Part shown: positions 1 to 8,344 of the stretch, in pieces
Layout of the letters: every line of letters begins with the position of its first letter
How positions within the stretch are numbered: position 1 is the first letter of the stretch
Assembly: GCA_009700715.1 (NCBI GenBank)
Contig: WLLM01000001.1
Coordinates: 1 to 31,000 of the forward strand
Reading direction: 5' to 3'
Source: Actinomycetota bacterium
GTDB lineage: Bacteria > Actinomycetota > Actinomycetes > Nanopelagicales > Nanopelagicaceae
DNA length: 31,000 nucleotides
Made by a program: the position numbers and the translations under genes
The notes under the pieces: model-generated
Database searches by the model: none
Told to the model about the DNA's origin: nothing
The model's input: only the letters and a program-made list of their open reading frames with translations

Positions 1-41
1 AAACTTCGGTTCAAGAAACTTAAACCAATTTAAAACTATAG

Positions 42-79
42 AAAAACCGCCACTTGAAAAATTAATTCCAAAGCGGCGG
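42..79 (-). terminator. Rho-independent terminator of tRNA-Gly
   Basis: Read on the minus strand just downstream of the tRNA, nine bases (CCGCCGCTT) pair with AAGTGGCGG, with one G-U pair, around a 15-base loop, and are followed by a TTTTTC tract. A GC-rich stem followed by T residues is the standard intrinsic terminator shape, and its place 8 bases past the tRNA 3' end fits. The remaining bases 1-41 are AT-rich and I see nothing else in them. Confidence 0.75.
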
Positions 80-87
80 ATATTCCG

Positions 88-160
88 AGCGGACGACGGG
101 GTTCGAACCCGCGACCTGAACCTTGGCAAGGTTCCGCGCTACCAGCTGCGCTACGTCCGC
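88..160 (-). tRNA. tRNA-Gly (anticodon GCC)
   Basis: The minus strand folds into a complete 73-base cloverleaf. It has a 7-bp acceptor stem (GCGGACG/CGTCCGC), a D arm GCGC-AGCTGGTA-GCGC, a 5-bp anticodon stem GAACC/GGTTC around loop TTGCCAA, and a T arm with loop TTCGAAC closed by GCGGG/CCCGT (one wobble pair). The loop places GCC at positions 34-36, so it decodes GGC and GGU glycine codons. The discriminator base is U73, as usual for bacterial tRNA-Gly. The 3' CCA is not encoded (CGG follows) and must be added after transcription. It is transcribed divergently from pabB. Confidence 0.97.
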
Positions 161-176
161 ATTTCGTGCGGGGGCA

Positions 177-206
177 AATCTAGCGCAGCAAGGGCCTAAC
201 CGCCAA
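177..206 (-). promoter_or_regulatory. Possible promoter for tRNA-Gly
   Basis: On the minus strand, TTGGCG (201-206) and TAGATT (177-182) are separated by 18 bases and lie just upstream of the tRNA 5' end, at a position that would start transcription around base 170. Both hexamers resemble the sigma-70 type -35 and -10 elements. This is a motif match by eye only. Confidence 0.4.
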
Positions 207-233
207 AGTGAGCGCTTTCACCGTAGCGTTAGG
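195..233 (+). promoter_or_regulatory. Inverted repeat in the pabB leader, overlapping its ribosome-binding region
   Basis: CCTAACCGC (195-203) pairs with GCGTTAGG (226-233) over eight base pairs with one bulged C. Inside it, GTGA (208-211) can pair with TCAC (218-221). The right arm contains part of the AGGGG (231-235) before the pabB ATG at 237, so the structure would cover the only Shine-Dalgarno-like bases. It also lies in the divergent promoter region of the tRNA, so it could instead be a DNA operator. The pairing is visible; the function is inferred. Confidence 0.45.
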
Positions 234-236
234 GGC

Positions 237-1238
237 ATGGATCTGCGTGATGACTCGTTTTGGATGGGCGGACGGTATTCACGGACAGTTTTAGAAATTT
301 CCAAGGATTTATCTCGTTTAGATGATGGAAATTTTTGGGCAGTTGCGATCTCTTTTGAGGGAGAAGTAACTCTGGCTAGATTCCATTCCAATTTCGAGGC
401 GCCATTTCCGTTTCTCTCCTCACCTTGGCTCGCTTTACAGGGTGAATGGAGTTCATCTCTAGATGAAGCAAGTTATTGCCAATACGTCGAACGTATTCGC
501 GAAGCAATTGCAGATGGTTGGGTTTATCAAGTAAATGCTTGCCGACAATTGCAGATTGCATCTGACCGGGTAGAAATAGCTTCACTCTTTGGAAAAATCT
601 TGAAAGAGAATCCCGCACCATATGCGGCATATCTTTCTTTGCCAGAATTAAAGATTGCTTCCGCATCTCCTGAACTTTTTCTTTCGCGCACAGGAAATAG
701 GGTTAAGACTTCACCGATCAAGGGCACACAGTCATTAAGCGTTCGTGGTTTTGGCGCAAAGGATCAATCTGAAAATGTGATGATCGTTGATCTAATGAGA
801 AATGATCTGGGGCAAATCTGTCGACCTGGTTCTGTCGAGGTTTCTGAACTTCTAAGAACTGAAGATCATCCTGGGCTTCGCCATCTTGTATCTGATGTGG
901 TTGGTGAATTAAACCCAGACATTAAGTGGTCGCAGATTTTAAGCGCTTTGCTTCCAGCAGGATCTATCAGCGGGGCCCCCAAGAGTTCTGCACTTTCGGT
1001 TATCGCTGAAAACGAAAGTAGTAAACGTGGGCCATATTGCGGAATTCTTGGGTGGGTAGAAGGCGATCGAGCGGAGCTTTCGGTTGCTATTCGAATTTTC
1101 TGGCAAGAGAACGACGGTTACTTAAAGTTCGGAACCGGTGCAGGAATAACATTTAGCAGTGATCCACTCGCGGAATGGAATGAAACGCAATTGAAAGCAG
1201 AACGTCTTATCTCAATAGCCGGTGGAGTCAAAAGATGA
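237..1238 (+). CDS. pabB: Aminodeoxychorismate synthase component I (PabB)
   Basis: This is the chorismate-binding subunit that converts chorismate to 4-amino-4-deoxychorismate for folate synthesis. The 333-residue protein carries the chorismate-binding domain: SPELFLS at 144-150, PIKGT at 160-164, DLMRNDLGQI at 185-194, GSISGAPK at 242-249, and GTGAGITFSSDP near 299-310. The lysine of PIKGT (K162) is the residue that distinguishes PabB from anthranilate synthase TrpE, which has alanine there. I chose the ATG at 237 because an open frame extending upstream would run into the tRNA gene. It is shorter than E. coli PabB (about 450 aa), lacking much of the N-terminal region. The stop overlaps the pabC start by four bases (ATGA). 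The glutamine amidotransferase partner PabA is not in this window. Confidence 0.92.
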   Translation: MDLRDDSFWMGGRYSRTVLEISKDLSRLDDGNFWAVAISFEGEVTLARFHSNFEAPFPFLSSPWLALQGEWSSSLDEASYCQYVERIREAIADGWVYQVNACRQLQIASDRVEIASLFGKILKENPAPYAAYLSLPELKIASASPELFLSRTGNRVKTSPIKGTQSLSVRGFGAKDQSENVMIVDLMRNDLGQICRPGSVEVSELLRTEDHPGLRHLVSDVVGELNPDIKWSQILSALLPAGSISGAPKSSALSVIAENESSKRGPYCGILGWVEGDRAELSVAIRIFWQENDGYLKFGTGAGITFSSDPLAEWNETQLKAERLISIAGGVKR

Positions 1239-1999
1239 AGATCTGGCTAAACGATCGAATCTGTGAATCTAACGAAATAGAGATCGATGTTGATGGCTGG
1301 CCGGTTGGTTCAGGAGTTTTCGAAACAATTCGCACTGAAAATGGTCAGGTGTATGAGTTGGCTCGTCATATGCGCCGTGCAGGTACCGCCGCTAAGAACT
1401 TCAAATTGGTCTTACCAGGCGAGGATTCGATTCGAAGCGCAATTGTCCAATTGCTTAATGTCGAGCCACATCCTTTGGGTCGATTACGACTACTTTTTTC
1501 GGACGGCAGATTTATCGCTGTACACCAGAGCTACACCGAAATCGTAAATCCAGCGAAGTTAAAGATCGCCGACGATGGAGAAGGAATCGAATCGATTTCA
1601 TTTAAAACTTTTCCTTATGACCACCGCACTTCTTTGTTGAGACAAGCTCAAGTTGAAGGATTCGATGAGATTATTTGCATAGGCGAAAATGGCTTGGTTA
1701 CTGAAGGCGCAGTTTCCAACTTCATCTTCTTTATCGATGGGCAATGGGTTACAACTCCTTTAACCGCAGGAGTTCTCCCAGGTGTACAAAGAGCAATTGT
1801 CATTGAAAGATGTGGGGTAGTGGTTCGATCTTTGACGAGAGCGGATCTCGCAAAAGTTTCTGCGGCGATTGTTATTTCGAGTCTGAAAATCGCCCTATGT
1901 GTATCCTCGATTGATGGCCGAGCACTTGTCATTGATGAAGACGTTAAATCCTTCGCAGCGCAAATTCGCGCCCAGACCCAATCTCATTCGGTAGGCTAG
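1235..1999 (+). CDS. pabC: Class IV aminotransferase, likely aminodeoxychorismate lyase (PabC)
   Basis: This is a fold-type IV PLP enzyme of 254 residues. The likely PLP lysine is K124 ([14 protein letters not shown]), and the cofactor-binding VTEGAVSN lies at 155-162, followed by [11 protein letters not shown]. The family includes branched-chain and D-amino-acid aminotransferases as well as aminodeoxychorismate lyase, and motifs alone do not separate them. The four-base overlap with pabB makes the lyase role, forming p-aminobenzoate and pyruvate, by far the most likely. Only four bases separate its stop from thrS, and the last base of a TAGGCT hexamer is the first base of its TAG stop codon. 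Confidence 0.87.
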   Translation: MKIWLNDRICESNEIEIDVDGWPVGSGVFETIRTENGQVYELARHMRRAGTAAKNFKLVLPGEDSIRSAIVQLLNVEPHPLGRLRLLFSDGRFIAVHQSYTEIVNPAKLKIADDGEGIESISFKTFPYDHRTSLLRQAQVEGFDEIICIGENGLVTEGAVSNFIFFIDGQWVTTPLTAGVLPGVQRAIVIERCGVVVRSLTRADLAKVSAAIVISSLKIALCVSSIDGRALVIDEDVKSFAAQIRAQTQSHSVG

Positions 2000-2003
2000 G
2001 CAC

Positions 2004-3992
2004 ATGTCCCAGATTTCAATCACCGTAGATGGACGCGCTGAAAAGGTCGAAGCCGACCAGCGCCCAACCCATCTATTCGCCGAGGCGAAGGAAATTGTGG
2101 TCTGCAAGGTAAATGGTGAACTTAAAGATCTCTGGACTGAACTACAAGATGGCGACAAGGTAGAAGGAATTTCTATTTCTTCCCCTGAAGGACTTTCAGT
2201 TTTGCGCCACTCAACCGCTCACGTAATGGCGCAAGCCGTGCAGCAGGTGTTTTCGCAAACTCGTCTGGGAATTGGACCGCCAATTACAGATGGTTTTTAC
2301 TACGACTTCGATCCTGAGCGGCCTTTTAATCCAGAAGATTTGGAAAAAATTGAAAGTGCAATGCGCAAGATAGTTAAAGATGGACAACGATTTAGACGTC
2401 GTGTCACTAATGAAGCAGATGCGCTGAAAGAGTTGGCACACGAGCCCTACAAATGCGAGCTAATCGGAATCAAATCTGGCGCAGGCGAGGAAGCGAGCGT
2501 TGAAGTCGGCGGAGCTGAGCTAACGATCTATGACAATTTGGGTAGAGATGGCCAACCGGTTTGGTCAGATCTATGTCGTGGTCCGCATCTGCCTTCAACA
2601 AAACATATTCCCGCCTTTAAGTTAATGCGCAGCGCGGCGGCTTATTGGCGCGGCTCTGAAAAAAATCCGATGTTGCAACGTATCTATGGAACAGCATGGC
2701 CATCACAGGAAGAGTTAAACGCTTATCTTGAATTATTGGCCGAGGCCGAAAAGCGCGATCATCGCCGCCTTGGTACTGAGCTCGATCTCTTTTCATTTCC
2801 TGAAGAAATTGGTTCGGGTCTTGCTGTTTTCCATCCCAAAGGTGGAATCGTCCGCCGCGCGATGGAAGATTATTCGCGCAAGCGCCATGAAGATGAAGGC
2901 TATGAATTTGTTTATTCACCTCACCTAACTAAAGCCGCGCTTTTTGAAAAGTCTGGTCATTTGCAGTGGTACTCCGAAGGCATGTACCCACCAATGATCA
3001 TGGATGAAGAGCTACATGCGGACGGCACAATAAAGCGAGCTGGCCAGCAGTACTACATGAAACCAATGAACTGCCCCTTCCATAATTTGATTTTCGCATC
3101 CCGTGGCCGTTCCTATCGTGAACTTCCATTACGCCTATTCGAATTCGGAACCGTTTATCGTTACGAAAAATCTGGAGTAATTCACGGCCTAACTCGTGCA
3201 CGTGGGTTTACCCAAGATGATGCGCATATTTACTGTACAAAAGAGCAGATGGTGGGCGAGCTAGATTCACTTCTAACTTTCGTTCTCAACTTATTGCGTG
3301 ATTATGGACTCGAAGATTTCTATCTAGAACTCTCTACACGTAACCCTGAGAAATCAGTTGGCGAAGATGGTGATTGGGAAGAAGCAACCGAGGCGCTGCG
3401 AAAGGCGGCCGTTGCACAGAAACTAGAACTTGTTCTCGATGAAGGCGGCGCCGCTTTCTACGGACCAAAGATTTCCGTTCAGGCAAAAGATGCAATTGGA
3501 CGCACTTGGCAAATGTCGACGATCCAAGTCGACTTCCAATTGCCGCAACGTTTTGAACTTGAATATTCGGCAACCGATGGAACCCGTCAGCGTCCCGTGA
3601 TGATTCACCGCGCGCTATTCGGTTCGATTGAACGTTTCTTCGGAGTCCTTACAGAGCACTACTCGGGAGCGTTTCCTCCATGGTTGGCACCGGTGCAAGT
3701 AACTGCCATTCCCGTTGCTGAAGCTTTCGCTGATTATCTTTCTGACGTAGTTAAAGAGTTTAAATCTGCCGGAATTAGAATTGACTTAGATGCTTCAGAT
3801 GATCGTATGCAGAAGAAGATTCGCAACGCTCAAATGCAGAAGGTGCCATACATGTTGATTGCTGGTGAAGAAGATCAGCAGGCTGGAAAGGTATCTATTC
3901 GCTATCGCAACGGAGATCAGAAGAACGCGATCGCCATCGCAGATGCCATCGCCGAGATTAAAACCGCGATCTCAGAGCGCAAGCAGGTTTAG
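2004..3992 (+). CDS. thrS: Threonyl-tRNA synthetase
   Basis: This enzyme charges tRNA-Thr in the cytoplasm. The 662-residue protein has full family architecture: an N-terminal TGS domain (about 1-60), an editing domain with HSTAH (H69, H73) and CRGPH (C191, H195), a class II catalytic core, and a C-terminal anticodon-binding domain from about 560. Core zinc ligands are visible at C357 in MNCPFH and H408 in DDAHIY, with motif 2 at FRYE-like residues ([11 protein letters not shown]). The editing site that removes mischarged serine appears intact. The ATG follows pabC by four bases with no clear Shine-Dalgarno site, but TAGGCT lies at 1992-1997, so part of its expression may come from a leaderless transcript. 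Confidence 0.98.
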   Translation: MSQISITVDGRAEKVEADQRPTHLFAEAKEIVVCKVNGELKDLWTELQDGDKVEGISISSPEGLSVLRHSTAHVMAQAVQQVFSQTRLGIGPPITDGFYYDFDPERPFNPEDLEKIESAMRKIVKDGQRFRRRVTNEADALKELAHEPYKCELIGIKSGAGEEASVEVGGAELTIYDNLGRDGQPVWSDLCRGPHLPSTKHIPAFKLMRSAAAYWRGSEKNPMLQRIYGTAWPSQEELNAYLELLAEAEKRDHRRLGTELDLFSFPEEIGSGLAVFHPKGGIVRRAMEDYSRKRHEDEGYEFVYSPHLTKAALFEKSGHLQWYSEGMYPPMIMDEELHADGTIKRAGQQYYMKPMNCPFHNLIFASRGRSYRELPLRLFEFGTVYRYEKSGVIHGLTRARGFTQDDAHIYCTKEQMVGELDSLLTFVLNLLRDYGLEDFYLELSTRNPEKSVGEDGDWEEATEALRKAAVAQKLELVLDEGGAAFYGPKISVQAKDAIGRTWQMSTIQVDFQLPQRFELEYSATDGTRQRPVMIHRALFGSIERFFGVLTEHYSGAFPPWLAPVQVTAIPVAEAFADYLSDVVKEFKSAGIRIDLDASDDRMQKKIRNAQMQKVPYMLIAGEEDQQAGKVSIRYRNGDQKNAIAIADAIAEIKTAISERKQV

Positions 3993-3995
3993 CGG

Positions 3996-4535
3996 ATGCG
4001 AGAAGGCGATCAGATAATTCCCGGTGGAGCAGGAATGCCCGATCGCTGGGAGCGACTTTGGGCACCGCACCGCATGGAGTATTTGAAGGGCGAAAATCGA
4101 CCTTTAACTGGCAATGAAGTGCAATGTCCGTTCTGCCATATTCCTACTCTTAGCGATGAAGATGGATTGATTGTTGCGCGTGGTACCAACGCATTTGTTG
4201 TACTCAATCTCTATCCATATAACGCCGGCCACCTCTTAGTCTGCGCATATCGTCACGTCGCTGATTTAACAGATCTGACAAAAGATGAACGAGATGAGAT
4301 TTTTGAAATGAGCGCTCATGCGATGAAGACGCTTCGCAAAATTTCAGCCCCAGCTGGATTTAACTTGGGTATGAATCAAGGGGCGATATCGGGTGCAGGA
4401 GTTGCCGAACACATCCATCAACATATTGTTCCGCGTTGGTCAGGCGACGTTAACTTCATGCCGATTATTGGCCAAACCAAGGTACTTCCAGTTCTCCTTA
4501 CTCAAACTAGAGCAGAGCTTGCACAAGCCTGGTAA
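3996..4535 (+). CDS. HIT-family hydrolase, AP-4-A phosphorylase-like
   Basis: The 179-residue protein has the histidine triad H139-I-H141-Q-H143 in HIHQHIVPRW, with the middle histidine as the expected nucleophile that attacks nucleoside phosphates. An N-terminal CPFC pair (C44, C47) and the block NLYPYNAGHLLV (71-82) match the actinobacterial diadenosine tetraphosphate phosphorylase group found between thrS and pgsA (Rv2613c type). The probable role is breakdown of Ap4A or related nucleotides, by-products of aminoacyl-tRNA synthetases, which fits its place three bases after thrS. The substrate is not provable from sequence. Its stop codon abuts the stop of the convergent gene on the other strand with no bases between. 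Confidence 0.9.
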   Translation: MREGDQIIPGGAGMPDRWERLWAPHRMEYLKGENRPLTGNEVQCPFCHIPTLSDEDGLIVARGTNAFVVLNLYPYNAGHLLVCAYRHVADLTDLTKDERDEIFEMSAHAMKTLRKISAPAGFNLGMNQGAISGAGVAEHIHQHIVPRWSGDVNFMPIIGQTKVLPVLLTQTRAELAQAW

Positions 4536-5129
4536 TTAATAACTGGCCACTCTTTCGATAAAACTTTTCACAATATCTACACCAATACCTTTAGCAATTA
4601 CTATCGGGATCGCTGGAAAAAGTAGACCGGCTTCAAAGGCTTTTTCACCGGCATCCTCGATCGCCTCTAAATATTCATTGCGAAAATCGGCAACTAACTC
4701 TTTATGCTCTGGATCGCTATCGCGTCGGCTTGCGGGTTGGGTTGTGTAGTCAACAATTTCCAGCGATTGCAGATCAATCAGAGCTGTTGGATCCCCGGCA
4801 TCATTGTGGAGAACCAGATACGGAGTTACCAATTGATCAAAAACTCGGTTGGCTAACAAAACAGCATCATCAAAATCGGAATCGCTACCATCTAACTCGT
4901 TGACAACCACAAGTCTTGGCAACTGATAGTCCGAGAGCGCGTTCCACAAATCGATTGTTTCTTGGTCAATACCTGCAGCCGGATTGATTGCGAAGATTGC
5001 TAGTTCGCTTTCGGCTATAGCTTCATTTGAATGTTGGCCAGCGAAGATTTCCGCAATTGCCTTCGGCTGGGCAGAAACATGGCCATAGACATGTACGCGG
5101 GGAAGGCTCTGATCTCCAATGGAATTCAC
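4536..5129 (-). CDS. EF-G2-like degenerate G-domain protein (pseudo-GTPase)
   Basis: This 197-residue protein resembles the G domain of translational GTPases, closest in feel to the actinobacterial EF-G-like protein FusA2/EF-G2. The block ELAIFAINPAAGIDQETIDL (42-61) followed by LPRLVVVNELDG (70-81) lines up with the EF-G stretch ending in the NKxD guanine-specificity motif, here NELD. The later PEHKELVADFRNEYLEAIED (140-159) and FPAIPI (171-176) also match the G-domain end. The position of the P-loop reads GHVSAQPKA (16-24), with no GKT/S, and only about 18 residues separate it from the ELAIF strand, so switch I and the DxPG switch II motif are absent. Domains II-V are missing (EF-G is about 700 aa). 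The start is GTG; a TATTCT hexamer lies 7 bases before it. Homology is inferred by eye; function is unknown and GTP hydrolysis looks unlikely. Confidence 0.72.
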   Translation of the reverse strand: MNSIGDQSLPRVHVYGHVSAQPKAIAEIFAGQHSNEAIAESELAIFAINPAAGIDQETIDLWNALSDYQLPRLVVVNELDGSDSDFDDAVLLANRVFDQLVTPYLVLHNDAGDPTALIDLQSLEIVDYTTQPASRRDSDPEHKELVADFRNEYLEAIEDAGEKAFEAGLLFPAIPIVIAKGIGVDIVKSFIERVASY

Positions 5130-5168
5130 AGGCGTCAGAATAGGTGAAAATCAAGGGCGGAGCCTACG

Positions 5169-5771
5169 ATGGACCTGATGTTAAGCGCTTCTTTAAAACC
5201 GGCAGTCACTCGCGCCATCAATCCGATCGCGCGAGCGGGCCTTCGCGTCGGTCTCACTCCGAATTCCGTCACAGTAATCGGCGCTTTGGGATTGATTTCA
5301 TCAGCGCTCTTTTTTTATCCACGTGGTGAATTCTTTATCGGAACGATCGCAATCTCACTCTTCGCGCTAAGTGATTTATTTGATGGTGCCATGGCAAGAA
5401 TTTCGCAAAAGGGCGCAAGTTCATGGGGTGGATTCCTTGATTCAACTATCGATCGCTTAACTGATTCTGCAATTTTGGTCGGCGTAGCGATTTATCTAAT
5501 TGATGAGAACGATCGAATTACCGCCGTGGTCTTGGGAGCTCTAGTCCTGGGTTCTCTCGTTTCATATATTCGGGCCAAGGCCGAAAGTATGCAGATCGAA
5601 TGTTCTGGTGGAATTGCAGAACGAACCGAACGTTTAATTATCGCGTTAACTGCAATTGGATTTGAAGGCCTGGGAATTCCTTACTCGCTGGCGATAGGAA
5701 TGTGGCTATTACTAATTCTGGCAGCCGTTACAGTCATTCAACGCATCTTGATTGTGAAGGCGGCGCTTTAA
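5169..5771 (+). CDS. pgsA: CDP-alcohol phosphatidyltransferase, likely phosphatidylinositol phosphate synthase
   Basis: This integral membrane enzyme transfers a phosphatidyl group from CDP-diacylglycerol to an alcohol. The family signature is complete: DLFDGAMAR (D69, D72, G73, A76, R77), then after the spacer D91 and D95 in GGFLDSTIDRLTD; these aspartates bind the metal and the CDP group. Several hydrophobic segments cover about 35-50, 56-70, 100-110, 119-135 and 170-192. In actinobacteria the copy directly upstream of patA and pimA is the inositol-phosphate enzyme, so that substrate is inferred from context. Another ATG at 5178 is possible. The start is only 39 bases from that of the divergent EF-G2-like gene, so the two share a very small regulatory region. 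Confidence 0.9.
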   Translation: MDLMLSASLKPAVTRAINPIARAGLRVGLTPNSVTVIGALGLISSALFFYPRGEFFIGTIAISLFALSDLFDGAMARISQKGASSWGGFLDSTIDRLTDSAILVGVAIYLIDENDRITAVVLGALVLGSLVSYIRAKAESMQIECSGGIAERTERLIIALTAIGFEGLGIPYSLAIGMWLLLILAAVTVIQRILIVKAAL

Positions 5772-5775
5772 CCTT

Positions 5776-6666
5776 ATGAATTTAGATTTCGCTGTTGCTG
5801 GAGGATATTTCGCAGGATGGCGACTTGTTAGATCGCTGCCAGAAAAATTTGCATACCGTTGCTTTGAGCAGATAGGAAAGTTTGCGCTTTCGCGAAACGG
5901 GGCAAGAATTCAGAGATTACGTTCTAATTTATCTCGCGTATGTCCCGAGAAGAACGATCTTGAAATGGATCTCTTGATGAAGCAAGCCATGAGCTCTTAT
6001 ATGCGTTATTGGTGTGACACTTTTCGATCCCCAGATTGGAGCCGCTCAAGAATTTCAGAGACCGTCACCGTAGTTCGTGAAGAACTTTTGACGGAGCCAA
6101 TGAAAAGTGGGAAAGGGGTCGTAGTTGCTCTGCCACATGCTGGCAATTGGGATCATGCTGGTTCCTACTTTTGCGCTATGGGATTCCCGCTCGTAACAGT
6201 TGCCGAACGCCTTAAACCGGAAGCGCTGTTTAATAAATTTTTAGAGTATCGGCAAAACATTGGTATGGAAGTTCTTGCTCTTGACTCTAGATCAATGGCA
6301 ACGTTATTGAAACGAGCACGCGAAGGCGCTTTGATAGCTCTTGTTGCAGACCGAGATTTATCAAAGAGCGGTGTAGATGTTGCATTCTTCGGACATCCAG
6401 CGCGAATGCCTGCGGGTCCGGCGCTACTGGCCGTTCGCACCGGCATACCTTTAATTACGGCATATGTTTCATACACTGAATCAGGAATTCATATTGAGTT
6501 TAATTCTGTCGAAATTCCAAGCGAGGGTAGCGAAAACGAGAAGATTTCATTAATAGTTCAGCGATGTGCTGATTTTTTTGCGCAAGGAATTGTCTCCGCA
6601 CCGCAGGATTGGCATATGTTGCAGAGGATCTGGATTGATGGAGATTTCCAGGAGCGCAGCGCATGA
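5776..6666 (+). CDS. patA: Phosphatidylinositol mannoside acyltransferase (PatA-like, LpxL/HtrB family)
   Basis: The 296-residue protein belongs to the lysophospholipid acyltransferase family. Its HxxxxD motif is seen as H121-AGNW-D126 in ALPHAGNWDHAG, and a second conserved block lies at VADRDLSKSGVDVAFFG. By family knowledge, PatA adds an acyl chain to the mannose of phosphatidylinositol mannosides at the inner face of the cytoplasmic membrane. Its place between the pgsA-type gene and pimA is the standard actinobacterial arrangement and supports PatA over a lipid A enzyme. Its stop overlaps the pimA start by four bases (ATGA). Confidence 0.92.
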   Translation: MNLDFAVAGGYFAGWRLVRSLPEKFAYRCFEQIGKFALSRNGARIQRLRSNLSRVCPEKNDLEMDLLMKQAMSSYMRYWCDTFRSPDWSRSRISETVTVVREELLTEPMKSGKGVVVALPHAGNWDHAGSYFCAMGFPLVTVAERLKPEALFNKFLEYRQNIGMEVLALDSRSMATLLKRAREGALIALVADRDLSKSGVDVAFFGHPARMPAGPALLAVRTGIPLITAYVSYTESGIHIEFNSVEIPSEGSENEKISLIVQRCADFFAQGIVSAPQDWHMLQRIWIDGDFQERSA

Positions 6667-7841
6667 CCTTAAAGAAATTACGAATTGGATTAGTTTGTCC
6701 CTACGGATGGGATACACCCGGTGGCGTGCAGAGCCATGTAAGAGATCTTGCTGAATATTTGATCTCAAAAGGTCACTACGTTTCGGTACTCGCGCCCGTC
6801 ATCAATGAGGAGAACTCTCCCGACTATGTAACAAGTGCGGGTAAGCCAATCGCGATTCCTTACAACGGTGCAGTCGCAAGAGTTCTTTTTGGTCCAATCG
6901 CTTTCGCGCGAGTACGTCAGTGGATTGCGAATGGAAACTTCGATTTGTTGCATCTTCACGAACCAGCGATTCCATCTATTTCATTATTGGCCTGTTGGGC
7001 TGCTGAAGGTCCAATGGTTGGAACCTTTCATGCCGCAGCTAAACGCCAGAAAGCAATATTTGCGATCGGCCCAATTCTCGAGCCCGTAATTGAAAAGTTA
7101 ACGGCACGTATAGCAGTCAGTGAGGCGGCTCGTGAAACTTTAACTGAACATCTCGAAACCGACGCAGTCGTGATACCTAATGGAATTTATGCTGATCGTT
7201 ATCGCGACGGTGAAGTATTGGCTAAATGGAGTGGAAACACCATTGGTTTTATCGGAAGATTTGAAGAACCGCGCAAGGGACTTTCAATACTTTTAGATGC
7301 ACTTCCAATAATCGCTCGGTTTGCTCCCGATGTCCGCGTACTCGTTGCCGGTCCTGGCGATCACAAGGAAGTTGCGGAAAATATCGATCCCCAGTTGCGT
7401 CATCGTTTTGAATTCTTAGGACGCATTTCTGAGAAAGAAAAAGCAGATTTCCTATCGTCGGTCGCAATATATGTTGCCCCAAACACTGGGGGAGAATCCT
7501 TCGGAATAATTTTGGCCGAAGCACTTGCTGGGGGAGCAACAGTACTAGCCAGTGATATTCCGGCTTTTGACTCTTTGCTAGGTCACGGCCAATACGGGGC
7601 GCTCTTTCAATCTGAAAACGCTCAGGATCTGGCAAGAGTTGCAATTGATTTGCTTCGAGACGATGAGAAACGTAGAGATTTATCTCGAAAGGGAAAAGAT
7701 TACGCACAGCGATTTGATTGGGATGTGGTTGCTGAAGATATTTACTCGATTTATGAAATGGCTTTAGTCGGAAGTTCTGGAGTCACTCTTTCATCGGAAA
7801 ATCGTGCATGGAATCGCTTCCTAGGAAGAGAAGGAAATTAA
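6663..7841 (+). CDS. pimA: Phosphatidylinositol alpha-mannosyltransferase
   Basis: This is a GT-B fold, family GT4 glycosyltransferase of 392 residues. It starts the PIM pathway by moving mannose from GDP-mannose to phosphatidylinositol at the cytoplasmic face of the membrane. Visible features are the N-terminal acceptor-side loop GWDTPGGVQSH (15-25), the donor-side GRFEEPRKG (R199, K205), and the GT4 E-x7-E pair E278/E286 in GGESFGIILAEALAGG. Length and motif order match mycobacterial PimA. It overlaps patA by four bases and the next gene by one base, so pgsA-patA-pimA reads as one coupled operon. Confidence 0.95.
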   Translation: MTLKKLRIGLVCPYGWDTPGGVQSHVRDLAEYLISKGHYVSVLAPVINEENSPDYVTSAGKPIAIPYNGAVARVLFGPIAFARVRQWIANGNFDLLHLHEPAIPSISLLACWAAEGPMVGTFHAAAKRQKAIFAIGPILEPVIEKLTARIAVSEAARETLTEHLETDAVVIPNGIYADRYRDGEVLAKWSGNTIGFIGRFEEPRKGLSILLDALPIIARFAPDVRVLVAGPGDHKEVAENIDPQLRHRFEFLGRISEKEKADFLSSVAIYVAPNTGGESFGIILAEALAGGATVLASDIPAFDSLLGHGQYGALFQSENAQDLARVAIDLLRDDEKRRDLSRKGKDYAQRFDWDVVAEDIYSIYEMALVGSSGVTLSSENRAWNRFLGREGN

Positions 7842-8344
7842 TGGAAAAGTATTTTGCAATCGCCTTCTTTGTCATTTCCGCCATCTGGTATTTATCATAT
7901 TCAGCAACTCGCCTGGATCGCTTGCATCATCGCGTCGAAACAAGTTGGGCCAATCTCGATGGGCTTTTGCAGCGTCGTGCTGCAGTCGCCCTAGAAATAG
8001 CCAAGAGCGACATTGCTGATCCCGCCTCTTCGCTTCTCTTAACCGCCGCCGCACATCAAGCGCGAGATGCTCAGATGAAGGCTAGGTCGCAAGCCGAAAG
8101 CGGACTTTCCGGTGCACTTGGGCTCTTGCTCAACGATGGGCATTTCGTAAGCGGTTCGATAGAAAAGGATCTACTTCGCGAACTCAGTGAGCTAACCGAC
8201 AAGATTAGAATCGCAATTGCATTACACGTTGATGCAGTAAACCGAACGCAAATGGTGAGAGCTAAGCCGGTTTTTCGAATATTCCGTCTTGCTGGGAGCG
8301 CTCCACTTCCAGTCACCTACGAATTTGAAGCCGATGTTCTTTAA
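7841..8344 (+). CDS. LemA-like single-span membrane protein of the pimA locus
   Basis: The 167-residue protein starts with a hydrophobic helix (about 5-21) followed by LDRLHHRVETSWANLDGLLQ, which resembles the first helix of LemA proteins. Helical, alanine-rich segments follow. Similar conserved proteins of unknown function lie just after pimA in many actinobacteria. The ATG at 7841 overlaps the pimA stop by one base (TAATG) and is favoured over an upstream ATG at 7808, which would lie inside pimA. The end overlaps the start of the DUF3048 gene by 11 bases. The function is unknown; a membrane-anchored helical role at the cell envelope is the most that can be said. Confidence 0.78.
   Translation: MEKYFAIAFFVISAIWYLSYSATRLDRLHHRVETSWANLDGLLQRRAAVALEIAKSDIADPASSLLLTAAAHQARDAQMKARSQAESGLSGALGLLLNDGHFVSGSIEKDLLRELSELTDKIRIAIALHVDAVNRTQMVRAKPVFRIFRLAGSAPLPVTYEFEADVL

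Noticed and set aside
123..236. Upstream extension of pabB to an ATG at 123
   Set aside because: The added codons lie in and just after the tRNA-Gly gene and look nothing like PabB; the ATG at 237 is the sensible start.
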